A DNA stretch of 32,341 nucleotides, taken from positions 1 to 32,341 of the forward strand of contig JAUVCN010000023.1 in the NCBI GenBank assembly GCA_030595715.1. The letters run 5' to 3'. Position 1 is the first letter of the stretch; every line of letters begins with the position of its first letter. The DNA is from Thermoplasmatales archaeon. Lineage in GTDB: Archaea > Thermoplasmatota > Penumbrarchaeia > Penumbrarchaeales > Penumbrarchaeaceae. Shown one piece after another: positions 14,352 through 22,590 of this stretch. The notes beneath the pieces were generated by a model. That model was not told the origin of the DNA. It did not search any database and worked only from the letters and a program-made list of their open reading frames with translations. Position numbers and translations under genes: made by a program.

Positions 14352-15011
14352 ATGATCTTTCATGTTCACATGGAGATCGAAATTCCACTCGACATCAGCC
14401 AACTTGGGATCGAGATCATGTCAGATGAGCTCTCGGACGTTTCCATAAGACCATCCAGGAAGGAAGTGTTCGATATTCTGGCAGGCGAGGTCAAGATCGA
14501 GATCCGGGAACGGATCAAAAGACTGAAATTCCTTCCAGATGAACCCACTATCAGAGCTTTAAGGAAATTATACTGGAAGATAGGTATCGATCCGACAAAG
14601 ACCCGCCCCTCATCTGAAGCGCTTGTCAGACGCCTTTTCAGGAAGGGTTTGCCAATGATCAATAATATGGTAGACGGAGGAAACCTCGCATCTGCCAGGA
14701 CATTCATACCCATTGGTCTTTATGATATGGACATGATCCAGGGAGAGCTTCGAATAGGTAAGACCACTGGTGGTGAGCAGTTCAGGGGTATCGGGTCGCA
14801 GGAGGAGAAGCTGCGGGGTGGCATTCCAGCCCTTTTCGATGAAGCTGGAGCGATACATCTCTATCCACATCGTGATTCCATGAGGACCAGGATGACCGAG
14901 GCGACCAGTGAGGTCCTCATCCTCTCATGCGGGGCAAAAGGGGTCAGAAAGAAGGACCTTGATAGGTCCATCGAAGAGGTCAAGTATTTTTACGATCAAC
15001 TGAGGAGCTGA
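14352..15011 (+). CDS. B3/B4 domain protein (PheT-like, tRNA-synthetase editing-domain family)
   Basis: 219 residues if started at the ATG at 14352; a TTG at 14340 and an ATG at 14370 are alternatives. Residues about 60-200 match the B3/B4 fold found in the beta subunit of phenylalanyl-tRNA synthetase and in stand-alone proteins: PSSEALVRRLFRKGLPMINN, then ARTFIPIGLYDMDMI, IRGIGSQEEK-like RGIGSQEEKLRGG, and the C-terminal VLILSCGAKGV. In PheT this domain hydrolyses mischarged Tyr-tRNA; stand-alone versions are thought to act on tRNA or amino acids, but the substrate is unknown. It is followed by RNase HI after 4 bp, so the two are co-transcribed. Synthetase-editing role is inference from family. 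Confidence 0.8.
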   Translation: MIFHVHMEIEIPLDISQLGIEIMSDELSDVSIRPSRKEVFDILAGEVKIEIRERIKRLKFLPDEPTIRALRKLYWKIGIDPTKTRPSSEALVRRLFRKGLPMINNMVDGGNLASARTFIPIGLYDMDMIQGELRIGKTTGGEQFRGIGSQEEKLRGGIPALFDEAGAIHLYPHRDSMRTRMTEATSEVLILSCGAKGVRKKDLDRSIEEVKYFYDQLRS

Positions 15012-15015
15012 ATCC

Positions 15016-15429
15016 ATGCTCACTGTGCACATCTATACGGATGGGGGAAGCAGAGGGAATCCAGGACCTGCAGCATCAGCCTACATGGCGTTGGTGATCA
15101 AGGATGGAAAGGAGAGGGTCCTGAGGAAGATGGCAAAGAGGATCGGGAAGCGCACGAACAATCAAGCTGAATACCGTGCCATGATCTTCGCTCTGGAATG
15201 GGCGATCTCCCGGGGATTCGATGATCTTGTCCTACACTCCGATTCAGAGCTGATGATCAAGCAGTTGAACGGTGATTATGCCGTAAGGTCCGAGAATGTC
15301 AAGGACCTCAACCGCAGATTGATGGACCTCCTCTCGGGTGTGAAATGGAAAGCTGTCCATCACAATCGTGATGAACCTCATATCACCATGTGCGATTCAC
15401 TGCTGAACAAGGTGTTGGATGAGGCTTGA
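15016..15429 (+). CDS. rnhA: Ribonuclease HI
   Basis: 137 residues, the size of compact archaeal and bacterial type 1 RNases H. It cuts the RNA strand of RNA-DNA hybrids. The D-E-D-D metal site is complete: Asp9 (YTDGGSRGNPGPA), Glu52 (TNNQAEYRA), Asp76 (LHSDSELMIKQL) and Asp127 (MCDSLLNKVL). The basic protrusion helix of the E. coli enzyme is absent, as usual in archaeal forms. The ATG is 4 bp after the B3/B4-protein stop. A strong hairpin starts right after the stop and could belong to the 3' end of this transcript. Confidence 0.93.
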   Translation: MLTVHIYTDGGSRGNPGPAASAYMALVIKDGKERVLRKMAKRIGKRTNNQAEYRAMIFALEWAISRGFDDLVLHSDSELMIKQLNGDYAVRSENVKDLNRRLMDLLSGVKWKAVHHNRDEPHITMCDSLLNKVLDEA

Positions 15430-15431
15430 AC

Positions 15432-15532
15432 CTCCGTACTGAATTGAAGTGTCCGGTTGAATGGGAATGAATGCCCTGAAGAATAACGAGGGGTTGGAAA
15501 CTCGCGGACGAGGACCCCTCGTTAGAACGGAG
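15432..15532 (+). ncRNA. Structured RNA or 3' UTR element with kink-turn-like hairpin
   Basis: Three nested helices. An outer stem pairs CTCCGT (15432-15437) with ACGGAG (15527-15532). Inside it a perfect 10-bp stem pairs TAACGAGGGG (15484-15493) with CCCCTCGTTA (15515-15524). At its tip a CTCG/CGAG stem closes a CGGA tetraloop. The internal loop is TTGGAAA on one side and GA on the other, which fits a three-base bulge plus tandem G-A pairs of a kink-turn, though two extra adenines remain. No box ACA or C/D pair was found, and no promoter of its own. It may be a small RNA bound by L7Ae, or a 3' stability element of rnhA. Confidence 0.38.
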
Positions 15533-15636
15533 TGGGGCTAAGAAGAGAGGATTGAATGCGTGATGAACAAAAAGTTCCACTTCCACCCCGTCAGGCCATT
15601 ATTGTAATATTTGTATATAATGTTAATGCAGCCGGA

Positions 15637-17976
15637 TCATACATGGTCTTGTTCTAACAATGTTCTGGAGATCCCCATCTCCCTGATCAGATGTGATCCA
15701 TTATCCCTCAGCATGGAATCCAGTATGGCCCTTCTCCTGTGGTCCAGAAGAACTTCCTTTGCACGGTTCCTCCTTCTCATTTCCTGCTCCGCAATTTCTT
15801 GAAGATGAAGGCTCATCGTTCTGAACTTATCGGGATGAAATCTCCGGGCGAACTTTTTGTAGGCCGATCCGATCATGATATCGGTCGCGTTATGAGGCAC
15901 ATCCAGTATCATGTATGCCATAAGATCATCCATTGTAACCTCATCATTTACTGTCGGTCCAAGGATATCCAGCGCTTCCTCCACTGAACCTTCCAATGGT
16001 TCCACAATGATATTTCCGCTGTTTTCTCCCTCCAGGTCCCTATCCCAGGAGGGAGCAGATGACATGCCTATATCAGGAAGGGCATTGTTGATCATGGGGG
16101 TATCTTCCCTCATCCTGATGCATGAGTCCACAAGGTTGCGATCGATCGGTATCGTATCCAGATCAGCATCGCACAATTTTTTCTGCTCCCTCCTCCTTCT
16201 TATGATCATCGCCAGGCCGACGATAGAAATGATCATCAGGAATGAGAGGAATGTTATGATCAGAAGGATCCTTGAAGATCCGTCACTTTTTTGTCCATCC
16301 CTTGAGGACCTTATTGATGGTTCCTCCTTTCCAAAAATGGTAAAATCTCCTGTGGTGTATGTATCTGTCAAGTTCAGGTACGATGAATCATAGGCAATGA
16401 ACTTCAACGAATAGGTTCCTGATCGAAGCTCTGTCGTATTCCAGAAGACATGGTCCTCATTTCCTCCATTTGGATCATTGATCCTTATGGGGTCCCCGTT
16501 CTCACATCTGTAGAACAGAGAGACCCTTACATGATCTCCATCCGGGTCCCATGTCCTCCAGGACAGTTTGATCTCCCCCATCAGGTCATCACCTGTGTCG
16601 GGGAATGTTACGGGAGAGATGACCGGTGCGGTCGGGTGGTCAATGATGATCTCCCGTATCTCTCGCTCGTCTGAAAGAGCTGGAAAGAGTCCATTGAATA
16701 TCTTCAATGTGAAACATGCCTTCCCTTCGGGCAGGTCTGTTGTGTCTATCCACATTTCTCCATCATCGGTCGCACTGTCTCCGACGATCATATCCCCATC
16801 CCTCGGATGGTGATAGATGATGTGAACGGAGAAATGGTCATTTTCAATCTCTTCGGTTGTATATGAGGTCCAGATAAAATGGGCGTATGTGTCACAAATG
16901 ATCGTTGTTGTCATGAGGTCCTGTATCACTGGTGATGATTGGTCGCAAATGGAGATATTGATCGAATACGAGGATGAATAGGTGCCATCTATCATCCATG
17001 AATCCATGTACAATTTGTACTGACCTCTCTCCATGATCGAAGGGTCCCACATCCTCGTGTTGGGGAACTGGTGATTCCTTGCAATGTATGTTTTCATCCC
17101 AGTTCTCTCATCCCTCAGATAAAGATCCGTTAATACCTGATACAACTGATCAAGGTCAGGGTGAGGTATCCAGGAGATCTCCATCTCTTCCCAGACGACC
17201 GAACCTTCTTCCGGTTCCATGAAACCAAAGGTTGGGATGGATATCTTCGATACAACATAATTTCTCACTACGAAATGCATGCTCGTGTTCGAGGCTTCTC
17301 TTCCGTATACGTCCGTTACGGTTATCCTGATGAAGTAGGTCTCATCCAGGAGAAGCGATGATGTATCGATCCATGCATTGTTCCCACGATGATGTATCGA
17401 AGTGGTCAATACAGGTTCCATGGTTTCATTCAACATCACATCCAACAATATATCATAATCACATATCGGATCATTGGACAGTTCCCATGATACCATCATC
17501 TCATCGGGAGCGGTTCCATTTTCCAGATCAAGATCGACATCCACATCGAACATCTCTGTAACCATGATGGAGAAGGAGAACCCAAGATATCCATCATGAT
17601 ATCTCCCATCTTTGCTGAACGCCATGACCCTGAGTGTATAGCCATTTCCATTTTCCAGTTGAAATAGTTCCGGATCCAGAATGAAAGAGCCCGTATCCTG
17701 AATGTCATATTCGAGACACCTCCATCCCTCAATATTCTGCCCGATATAGATCGAAATGAGGACATCGGAACCCTTTGAGTTCATCGTTTTCCAATCGAGA
17801 TGGACAGGCCCCATCACTGTGGAGTTGAACAGCCGGTCCTTGAATCCTTGAACGTCGATCTCAAGTTCAAGTCCTTCTTCTTCCCCGCTGATAGATGTCG
17901 TGATCGATAGAACGGATGCAAAGATGATCATAATCATGCAGAAGATCACAGGAATGTTTCCGATCCATCTTGCCAT
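15637..17976 (-). CDS. Transmembrane protein: extracellular beta modules plus cytoplasmic J domain
   Basis: 779 residues. A signal peptide (GNIPVIFCMIMIIFASVLS, residues 6-24) is followed by about 530 extracellular residues made of several Fn3/Ig-like modules; conserved strands such as EIKLSWRTWDPDGDHVRVSL and repeated W-x-D-T-T/S-x-L endings mark their borders. One membrane helix (about 570-592) ends in RRRREQKK. After an unstructured cytoplasmic stretch, residues about 690-760 form a J domain: YMILDVPHNATDIMIGSAYK, then KKFARRFHPDKF with the HPD motif at 714-716, then a helix rich in R and E. J domains recruit and activate Hsp70 (DnaK). No G/F or zinc-finger region is present, so it is not DnaJ. 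A protein joining a surface sensor or receptor to a J domain is unusual; role unknown. Confidence 0.82.
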   Translation of the reverse strand: MARWIGNIPVIFCMIMIIFASVLSITTSISGEEEGLELEIDVQGFKDRLFNSTVMGPVHLDWKTMNSKGSDVLISIYIGQNIEGWRCLEYDIQDTGSFILDPELFQLENGNGYTLRVMAFSKDGRYHDGYLGFSFSIMVTEMFDVDVDLDLENGTAPDEMMVSWELSNDPICDYDILLDVMLNETMEPVLTTSIHHRGNNAWIDTSSLLLDETYFIRITVTDVYGREASNTSMHFVVRNYVVSKISIPTFGFMEPEEGSVVWEEMEISWIPHPDLDQLYQVLTDLYLRDERTGMKTYIARNHQFPNTRMWDPSIMERGQYKLYMDSWMIDGTYSSSYSINISICDQSSPVIQDLMTTTIICDTYAHFIWTSYTTEEIENDHFSVHIIYHHPRDGDMIVGDSATDDGEMWIDTTDLPEGKACFTLKIFNGLFPALSDEREIREIIIDHPTAPVISPVTFPDTGDDLMGEIKLSWRTWDPDGDHVRVSLFYRCENGDPIRINDPNGGNEDHVFWNTTELRSGTYSLKFIAYDSSYLNLTDTYTTGDFTIFGKEEPSIRSSRDGQKSDGSSRILLIITFLSFLMIISIVGLAMIIRRRREQKKLCDADLDTIPIDRNLVDSCIRMREDTPMINNALPDIGMSSAPSWDRDLEGENSGNIIVEPLEGSVEEALDILGPTVNDEVTMDDLMAYMILDVPHNATDIMIGSAYKKFARRFHPDKFRTMSLHLQEIAEQEMRRRNRAKEVLLDHRRRAILDSMLRDNGSHLIREMGISRTLLEQDHV

Positions 17977-18056
17977 GTACTATCCCTGATGAAGGATAGC
18001 GCAAGGGGGATTTAAGGGGAGGCCGTTCATGAAACAGGGCCTGTACACATGTGATA

Positions 18057-18485
18057 TCAATCGAGAAGCTTCTGCTTCGCGCGGGAATATTCAACATCTG
18101 TCAGAATACCTGTTGAGTGAAGTTTGCTGAGAAGTTGAAGTTCCGATACGATATTTGGGTCCATCATGTCATGAGATGATCCTATCTTTGACTGCATTCG
18201 ATCCATCAGTTCGAATATCAATCTCTTGACATGGGTGTCCTGATAAGGGCCGAGTCCCATGTTATTCCCCTTGATCTCGATCATGGATCCATTTTCCTTC
18301 TCGGTGACCCTGATCTGTACTTCCACCGGATTGTACGGGTCGAACCTGAGCTTCTCCTTGAATATCACAAGGTCTTCATTCCGATCCTCGAACAACAATC
18401 CCATCTCCTCCAGGATAGACTGTCCGCTCCTGATGATCTCTGCTTTGGTAGCGTTTGCCCGGAACTCACTGGAGAACCTTGACAT
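18057..18485 (-). CDS. SHOCT-domain protein
   Basis: 142 residues, soluble. The C-terminal 30 residues (about 112-142, VSELQLLSKLHSTGILTDVE then YSRAKQKLL) are a clear SHOCT domain, a short helical hairpin found at the C-terminus of many bacterial and archaeal proteins and thought to aid oligomerisation or binding. The first 100 residues form a small mixed alpha/beta region (EVQIRVTEKENGSMIEIKGN) of unknown family that looks like a lipid- or ligand-binding PH-like fold, with low confidence. The gene lies 80 bp before the J-domain protein and 80 bp after a DUF4190-like gene, all on one strand, so it may be part of the same run. Confidence 0.75.
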   Translation of the reverse strand: MSRFSSEFRANATKAEIIRSGQSILEEMGLLFEDRNEDLVIFKEKLRFDPYNPVEVQIRVTEKENGSMIEIKGNNMGLGPYQDTHVKRLIFELMDRMQSKIGSSHDMMDPNIVSELQLLSKLHSTGILTDVEYSRAKQKLLD

Positions 18486-18565
18486 TACATCCCACTCTGA
18501 TGGAAGCGATTACACGGATATTATCTTATAAGGATGCTCCAAGGTAGGGCGAAAGTAAGCCCGGA

Positions 18566-18871
18566 TCATGCTCCAAGAGCGAATATGGAGATGCCCATTA
18601 TCAAGAACATTATCACATACAAGAAAGTGACTGTAACGAGCATTAGAAGGACGGTGACCCCCCTGATCAGACCAACCCAGAACCCGATCTGAGCCAATGT
18701 CTTTCCACCGTATGTCTCCGGGTCCTCCTCGATCCTTTTCAATTGTATCCTGCCGCAGATCACTGCGATAATGCTCATCGCAATTGGCGTCATCATGAAA
18801 CCCAGTATGGCCGTTACCAATGAAATGATAGCAAGTGTCTGGTCATCTCCTTCTTTCATGATCTCCCACAT
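18566..18871 (-). CDS. Small two-helix membrane protein, DUF4190-like
   Basis: 101 residues. Two long hydrophobic segments (about 14-40 and 67-97) flank a basic loop with GRIQLKRIEEDPETYGGKT and LAQIGFWVGLIRG, the layout of the DUF4190 family of small membrane proteins. Their function is unknown, though they often sit beside envelope and stress genes. The start could be the ATG at 18871 or the one at 18859; the former is kept because the latter has its purine-rich stretch only three bases away. It follows ileS by 43 bp on the same strand. Confidence 0.7.
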   Translation of the reverse strand: MWEIMKEGDDQTLAIISLVTAILGFMMTPIAMSIIAVICGRIQLKRIEEDPETYGGKTLAQIGFWVGLIRGVTVLLMLVTVTFLYVIMFLIMGISIFALGA

Positions 18872-18914
18872 TCAAGTAATGGACCCTTACTATCTTTACC
18901 TTTCCTCGGTAAGA

Positions 18915-21900
18915 TCATTCGATCTGAATATGGAGGATTCCCTGATCGATCTTCCATTCCTTGCCATCAGGAGGATCAAGGATCTCCATGGAATCTGCCA
19001 GTGTTTCATGCATTATGTAATCCCTGAACGACCGGACACCGTCATTGATCGGACCATCTCCCGATAATTTGATCGATATCCTTGCATCATATGCAAGGTC
19101 CATGTCCTTTCTCATCGTCTGGATCCTTCTGACGACCTCTCTGGCGATCCCTTCATTTACAAGATCATCATCCAGATGCAGATCGAGTATGACCTCGATA
19201 TCTCCTTCCTCACCGAGAGCCCATCTCTCACCAAGGACCTCATGGAACCTGAAATCCTCTTCGGTGAGATGATATTCGTGTCCATCTATCTCGATCCTTA
19301 TCCCATCCTTCTTGACCTTTTTTGCCAGCTCCTTCGAATCTCCGGATAGCAGTATCTCTCTGGCCTTTCCTGCGTGGGATCTTAACTTGGGGCCGATCTT
19401 CTTTGGATCGGGTTCTGCGGTCATTTCGAAGTATTTCGAAAGGTTTTCCTCGAAGATCAATTCCTTGATGTTCAGTTCTGATCTGATGATAGATCCAAGT
19501 CCCTCTCCGAATGGTTCGGCTCCCTTTATTACAACCTTGGAAAGAGGTTGCCTTATCTTGACGTTCTTTGAACCCCTGGCAGCTCTTCCAAGTTCAACAA
19601 CCTGTTTCAACAGCTCCATGTCCTTCTGAAGGGTCTCATCTATCAGATCCTGGTCGAACGAGGGATAACTTTCGAAGTGGACCGAATCCTTCTTGTCCTC
19701 AATACCAAGGGCCATGTAAACCTTCTCAGCGTGGAAAGGTGCAAATGGAGCCACCAACTTGGAGATGGTCAATAAAGATTCGGCAAGTGTGTCGTAGGCA
19801 GTCCTTTTTTCCTCCGAGTCCTCAGTTCCCCAGAACCTCCTTCTGTTTACCCTGACATACCAGTTCGAGAGTTCTTCCACGACGAAGTATTTGATAGCCT
19901 GAGCAGAACCTGTCAGGTCAAAGTTCATCATCCTCTCGTCGACATCCCTGGAAAGTAAGTTCAGCTTGGATAGCAGCCATCGGTCGATATCGGGTCTGAC
20001 CTTTGGATCGGACCTGTTCAACGGCTTATATCCGTCAAGATCAGAATAGGTCCTGTAGAAACCGAGGACATTCCTCAAGGTTCCAAGGAAGGACCTGTTC
20101 GCCTCGTTCACCCCATCCTTCGAGAAGAGTTTTGGTTTCCAGGGCTGGGATGAAGATAGCAGATACCATCTGACAGCATCCGCCCCATCCGAGTTGAGGA
20201 CCTCCCAGGGGTCGATGACGTTACCCTTGGACTTGGACATCTTCTTTCCTTCTCCGTCCAGGACAAGCGCATGACAGATCACGTTCTTGTATGATGGCCG
20301 GCCGAATACAGCTGTGGAGATGGCGAGCAGAGAGTAGAACCAACCCCTTGTTTGATCGATGCCCTCGGCGATATAATCCCTGGGGAACTGCTTCTTGAAC
20401 TCCTCCTCGTTCTCGAAGGGATAGTGATGAGAAGCAAAGAAAGCAGACCCTGAATCATACCAGCAGTCGATCACATAATCCACTCTCTTCATGGTCTTAC
20501 CGCATTCCTTGCATGGGAATTCAATGGTATCCACATAGGGCCTGTGAAGTTCAGGGATGTCATCCTTCCCTGTCAGTTCCTTTATCTCGTCCCTTGAACC
20601 TATGACATGTTCATGCCCGTCAGGACACCTCCAGAGGGGAAGGGGAGTGCCCCAGTATCTCTCCCTTGAAAGGTTCCAGTCCTTCACCTCCTCTAAGAAA
20701 TTTCCGAACCTGCCTTTCTTGATATTTGAAGGATACCAGTTGATCTTTTCATTATTGTCCATGAGCTCCTTTCTGAGCCTGGACATCCTGATGAAAACAG
20801 ACTTCCTGGCGTAGTACAGCAGGGGAGTATCGCATCTCCAGCAGAATGGGTACTGGTGGGGATACATGTGGATGCCCTCAAGGAGTCCTCTATCTTCCAG
20901 CTCCTTGATGATCAGCTTGTCCGCATCCTTGACGAACATCCCCTTCCATGGTGTGACCTCTTCCTTGAAGGTCCCATTGGAGTGAACTGCCTGGATGAAC
21001 GGAAGATCATACAGGATACCAACCTGGTAATCGTCCTCACCAAAGGCCGGTGCAACATGGACGATCCCCGTTCCATCATCCATTGTGACGAAATTTGCTG
21101 TTATCACGAAGTGACCGGGTCTATCGGGTGTGAAGAAATCAAAGAGTGGTTCATATTTCAGACCTTCGAGGTCCGAACCCATGATCCGCTGGAGGATCTC
21201 ATATTCTCCGTCCTTCAAAAGGGCCTTGACCCTTTTTTCAGCGAAGATCACCTCTTGACCTTTATGCATGACCCTGAGATAGAATTCATCGGGATTGACT
21301 GCCAATGCAACGTTCGAAAGTAGAGTCCAGGGTGTTGTGGTCCATGCAAGGAGATATGTGTTCTCCTGTGTTGCAACTTTGAATTTGATGAAGATCGAAG
21401 GTTCAGTGACCTCCTTGTATCCCTGGGCTACTTCATGGGATGAAAGGGATGTACCGCACCTTGGACAGAACGGCACTATTTGATGTCCTTCCTCGAGGAG
21501 TCCCTTCTTCCAGATCTCCTTCAGGGACCACCAGACGGATTCGATGTATGTGTCCTTCATCGTTATATACGGATCATCAAGGTCCAGCACATATCCGATC
21601 CTCTCCGTCATCTTTGACCAGTGATCGATATAGGTGAAGACCGATTCTCTGCACTGTTCGATGAATGGTTCGATGCCGTAATCCTCTATCTGTTCCTTGT
21701 TCTCGATACCGAGCTTCTTTTCCACTGCCAGTTCAACCGGCAGGCCATGGCAATCCCAGCCCCCCATTCTGGGGACGAAGTATCCTTTCATATTCCTGTG
21801 TCTATCAATAGCGTCCTTGATCGTCCTTGCGAAGATGTGGTGTACTCCTGGGGGAGCATTGGCTGTCGGAGGTCCTTCCAGGAATCTGAAATACTCATTG

Positions 21901-22019
21901 CCTTTGTTGTGTTGAAGGAGACGCCTGATGATATCCAGGTCTCTCCAGCGTGCTAATACCTCCTCTTCGAGGGCCACCGAATCACTGACCTGGCTCTGAC
22001 CTGTTCGATCTTCTTTCAT
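18915..22019 (-). CDS. ileS: Isoleucyl-tRNA synthetase, type 2
   Basis: 1034 residues from the ATG at 22019, chosen for the GGAGG seven bases before it (the frame begins at 22040). It charges tRNA-Ile. The HIGH-type motif reads PPGVHHIFARTIKD (about 56-69), as in eukaryote-like type 2 enzymes that tend to resist mupirocin, and KMSKSKGN lies at about 592-599. The CP1 editing domain is recognised by LLAWTTTPWTLLSNVALAVNP and DDGTGIVHVAPAFGEDD. Zinc ligand pairs are seen as CPRCGTSLS, CWRCDTPLL and CKECGKTMK. The C-terminal anticodon-binding region is complete. It is divergent from the OsmC-like gene, with a promoter between 22041 and 22076. Genes after it on the strand (DUF4190-like, SHOCT, J protein) follow with short gaps. 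Confidence 0.97.
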   Translation of the reverse strand: MKEDRTGQSQVSDSVALEEEVLARWRDLDIIRRLLQHNKGNEYFRFLEGPPTANAPPGVHHIFARTIKDAIDRHRNMKGYFVPRMGGWDCHGLPVELAVEKKLGIENKEQIEDYGIEPFIEQCRESVFTYIDHWSKMTERIGYVLDLDDPYITMKDTYIESVWWSLKEIWKKGLLEEGHQIVPFCPRCGTSLSSHEVAQGYKEVTEPSIFIKFKVATQENTYLLAWTTTPWTLLSNVALAVNPDEFYLRVMHKGQEVIFAEKRVKALLKDGEYEILQRIMGSDLEGLKYEPLFDFFTPDRPGHFVITANFVTMDDGTGIVHVAPAFGEDDYQVGILYDLPFIQAVHSNGTFKEEVTPWKGMFVKDADKLIIKELEDRGLLEGIHMYPHQYPFCWRCDTPLLYYARKSVFIRMSRLRKELMDNNEKINWYPSNIKKGRFGNFLEEVKDWNLSRERYWGTPLPLWRCPDGHEHVIGSRDEIKELTGKDDIPELHRPYVDTIEFPCKECGKTMKRVDYVIDCWYDSGSAFFASHHYPFENEEEFKKQFPRDYIAEGIDQTRGWFYSLLAISTAVFGRPSYKNVICHALVLDGEGKKMSKSKGNVIDPWEVLNSDGADAVRWYLLSSSQPWKPKLFSKDGVNEANRSFLGTLRNVLGFYRTYSDLDGYKPLNRSDPKVRPDIDRWLLSKLNLLSRDVDERMMNFDLTGSAQAIKYFVVEELSNWYVRVNRRRFWGTEDSEEKRTAYDTLAESLLTISKLVAPFAPFHAEKVYMALGIEDKKDSVHFESYPSFDQDLIDETLQKDMELLKQVVELGRAARGSKNVKIRQPLSKVVIKGAEPFGEGLGSIIRSELNIKELIFEENLSKYFEMTAEPDPKKIGPKLRSHAGKAREILLSGDSKELAKKVKKDGIRIEIDGHEYHLTEEDFRFHEVLGERWALGEEGDIEVILDLHLDDDLVNEGIAREVVRRIQTMRKDMDLAYDARISIKLSGDGPINDGVRSFRDYIMHETLADSMEILDPPDGKEWKIDQGILHIQIE

Positions 22020-22030
22020 GGCTTTTCCTC

Positions 22031-22042
22031 CATTGTACAATG
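22031..22042. promoter_or_regulatory. 12-bp palindrome in the ileS leader
   Basis: CATTGTACAATG, perfectly symmetric, ends 11 bp before the ileS start codon and covers part of the Shine-Dalgarno region. The likely TATA element for ileS (GTTAAATATGATA, about 22066-22078) would place the transcript start close to it. It may be an operator or chance. Confidence 0.3.
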
Positions 22043-22102
22043 CAATGGGCAGGAGGAGAAAGAAGGTATCATATTTAACTTATTCAACAAGGAGGGATAC
22101 TC

Positions 22103-22136
22103 ATTCCAGGGGGAAAGATTTATAGGACCCTGGAAT
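22103..22136. promoter_or_regulatory. Perfect inverted repeat enclosing the OsmC-gene TATA box
   Basis: ATTCCAGGG (22103-22111) and CCCTGGAAT (22128-22136) are exact reverse complements, 16 bases apart, and the TATA box GATTTATAG (22117-22125) lies exactly between the arms. The OsmC-like ATG is at 22168. A dimeric repressor on both arms would cover the TBP/TFB site, or a redox regulator could control it. The arrangement is too symmetric to ignore, but no regulator gene lies nearby. Confidence 0.6.
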
Positions 22137-22167
22137 CTCATTGGTCGAATACAAGGAGTTTACAACC

Positions 22168-22590
22168 ATGTCCCATGTAAAACCCACGGAAGGATTGGCC
22201 CTTATCGGTTTCACGGACAGCGGGCACCAGGTGCCCATGGATACGAAAAAGATAGTGGGGGGCCTTGAAACTGCCGGGGCGCCGATGGAGATGGTCCTGC
22301 AGGCGCTTATGGGCTGCACAGCCATGGACGTGGTTTCCATATTGAAGAAGATGAAGGTAGACTATGATTCCTTCGAGGTCCATGAGACAAATGAAAAGGC
22401 TGAAGCTCATCCGAAGATCTTTACCAAGATACATCTCATCTTCAAATTCGAAGGAGTAGACCTTGACCGGGAGAAGTTGAAGAAAGCGGTATATCTCTCA
22501 AAGGACAGGTACTGCTCCGTTTCGGCCATGCTTAAGCCGACCGTGGAGATCTCGCACGAGATCATTTTGAACGGTGAGAAGATTAGCTGA
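22168..22590 (+). CDS. OsmC/Ohr-family peroxiredoxin-like protein
   Basis: 140 residues from the ATG at 22168, with AAGGAG nine bases before it; the TTG at 22141 would add nine unlikely residues. The fold and the two redox cysteines of the family are present: Cys50 in LMGCTAMDVVSIL and Cys116 in RYCSVSAMLKPTVEI. OsmC proteins reduce organic and lipid hydroperoxides with a reactive cysteine pair. The chain begins directly with the beta region, so it is the YhfA/OsmC-like short form rather than Ohr; the conserved Arg of Ohr is not evident, so peroxidase activity is likely but not certain. It shares 8 bp with the convergent TrmO gene. The perfect inverted repeat around its TATA box suggests tight control. 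Confidence 0.85.
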   Translation: MSHVKPTEGLALIGFTDSGHQVPMDTKKIVGGLETAGAPMEMVLQALMGCTAMDVVSILKKMKVDYDSFEVHETNEKAEAHPKIFTKIHLIFKFEGVDLDREKLKKAVYLSKDRYCSVSAMLKPTVEISHEIILNGEKIS

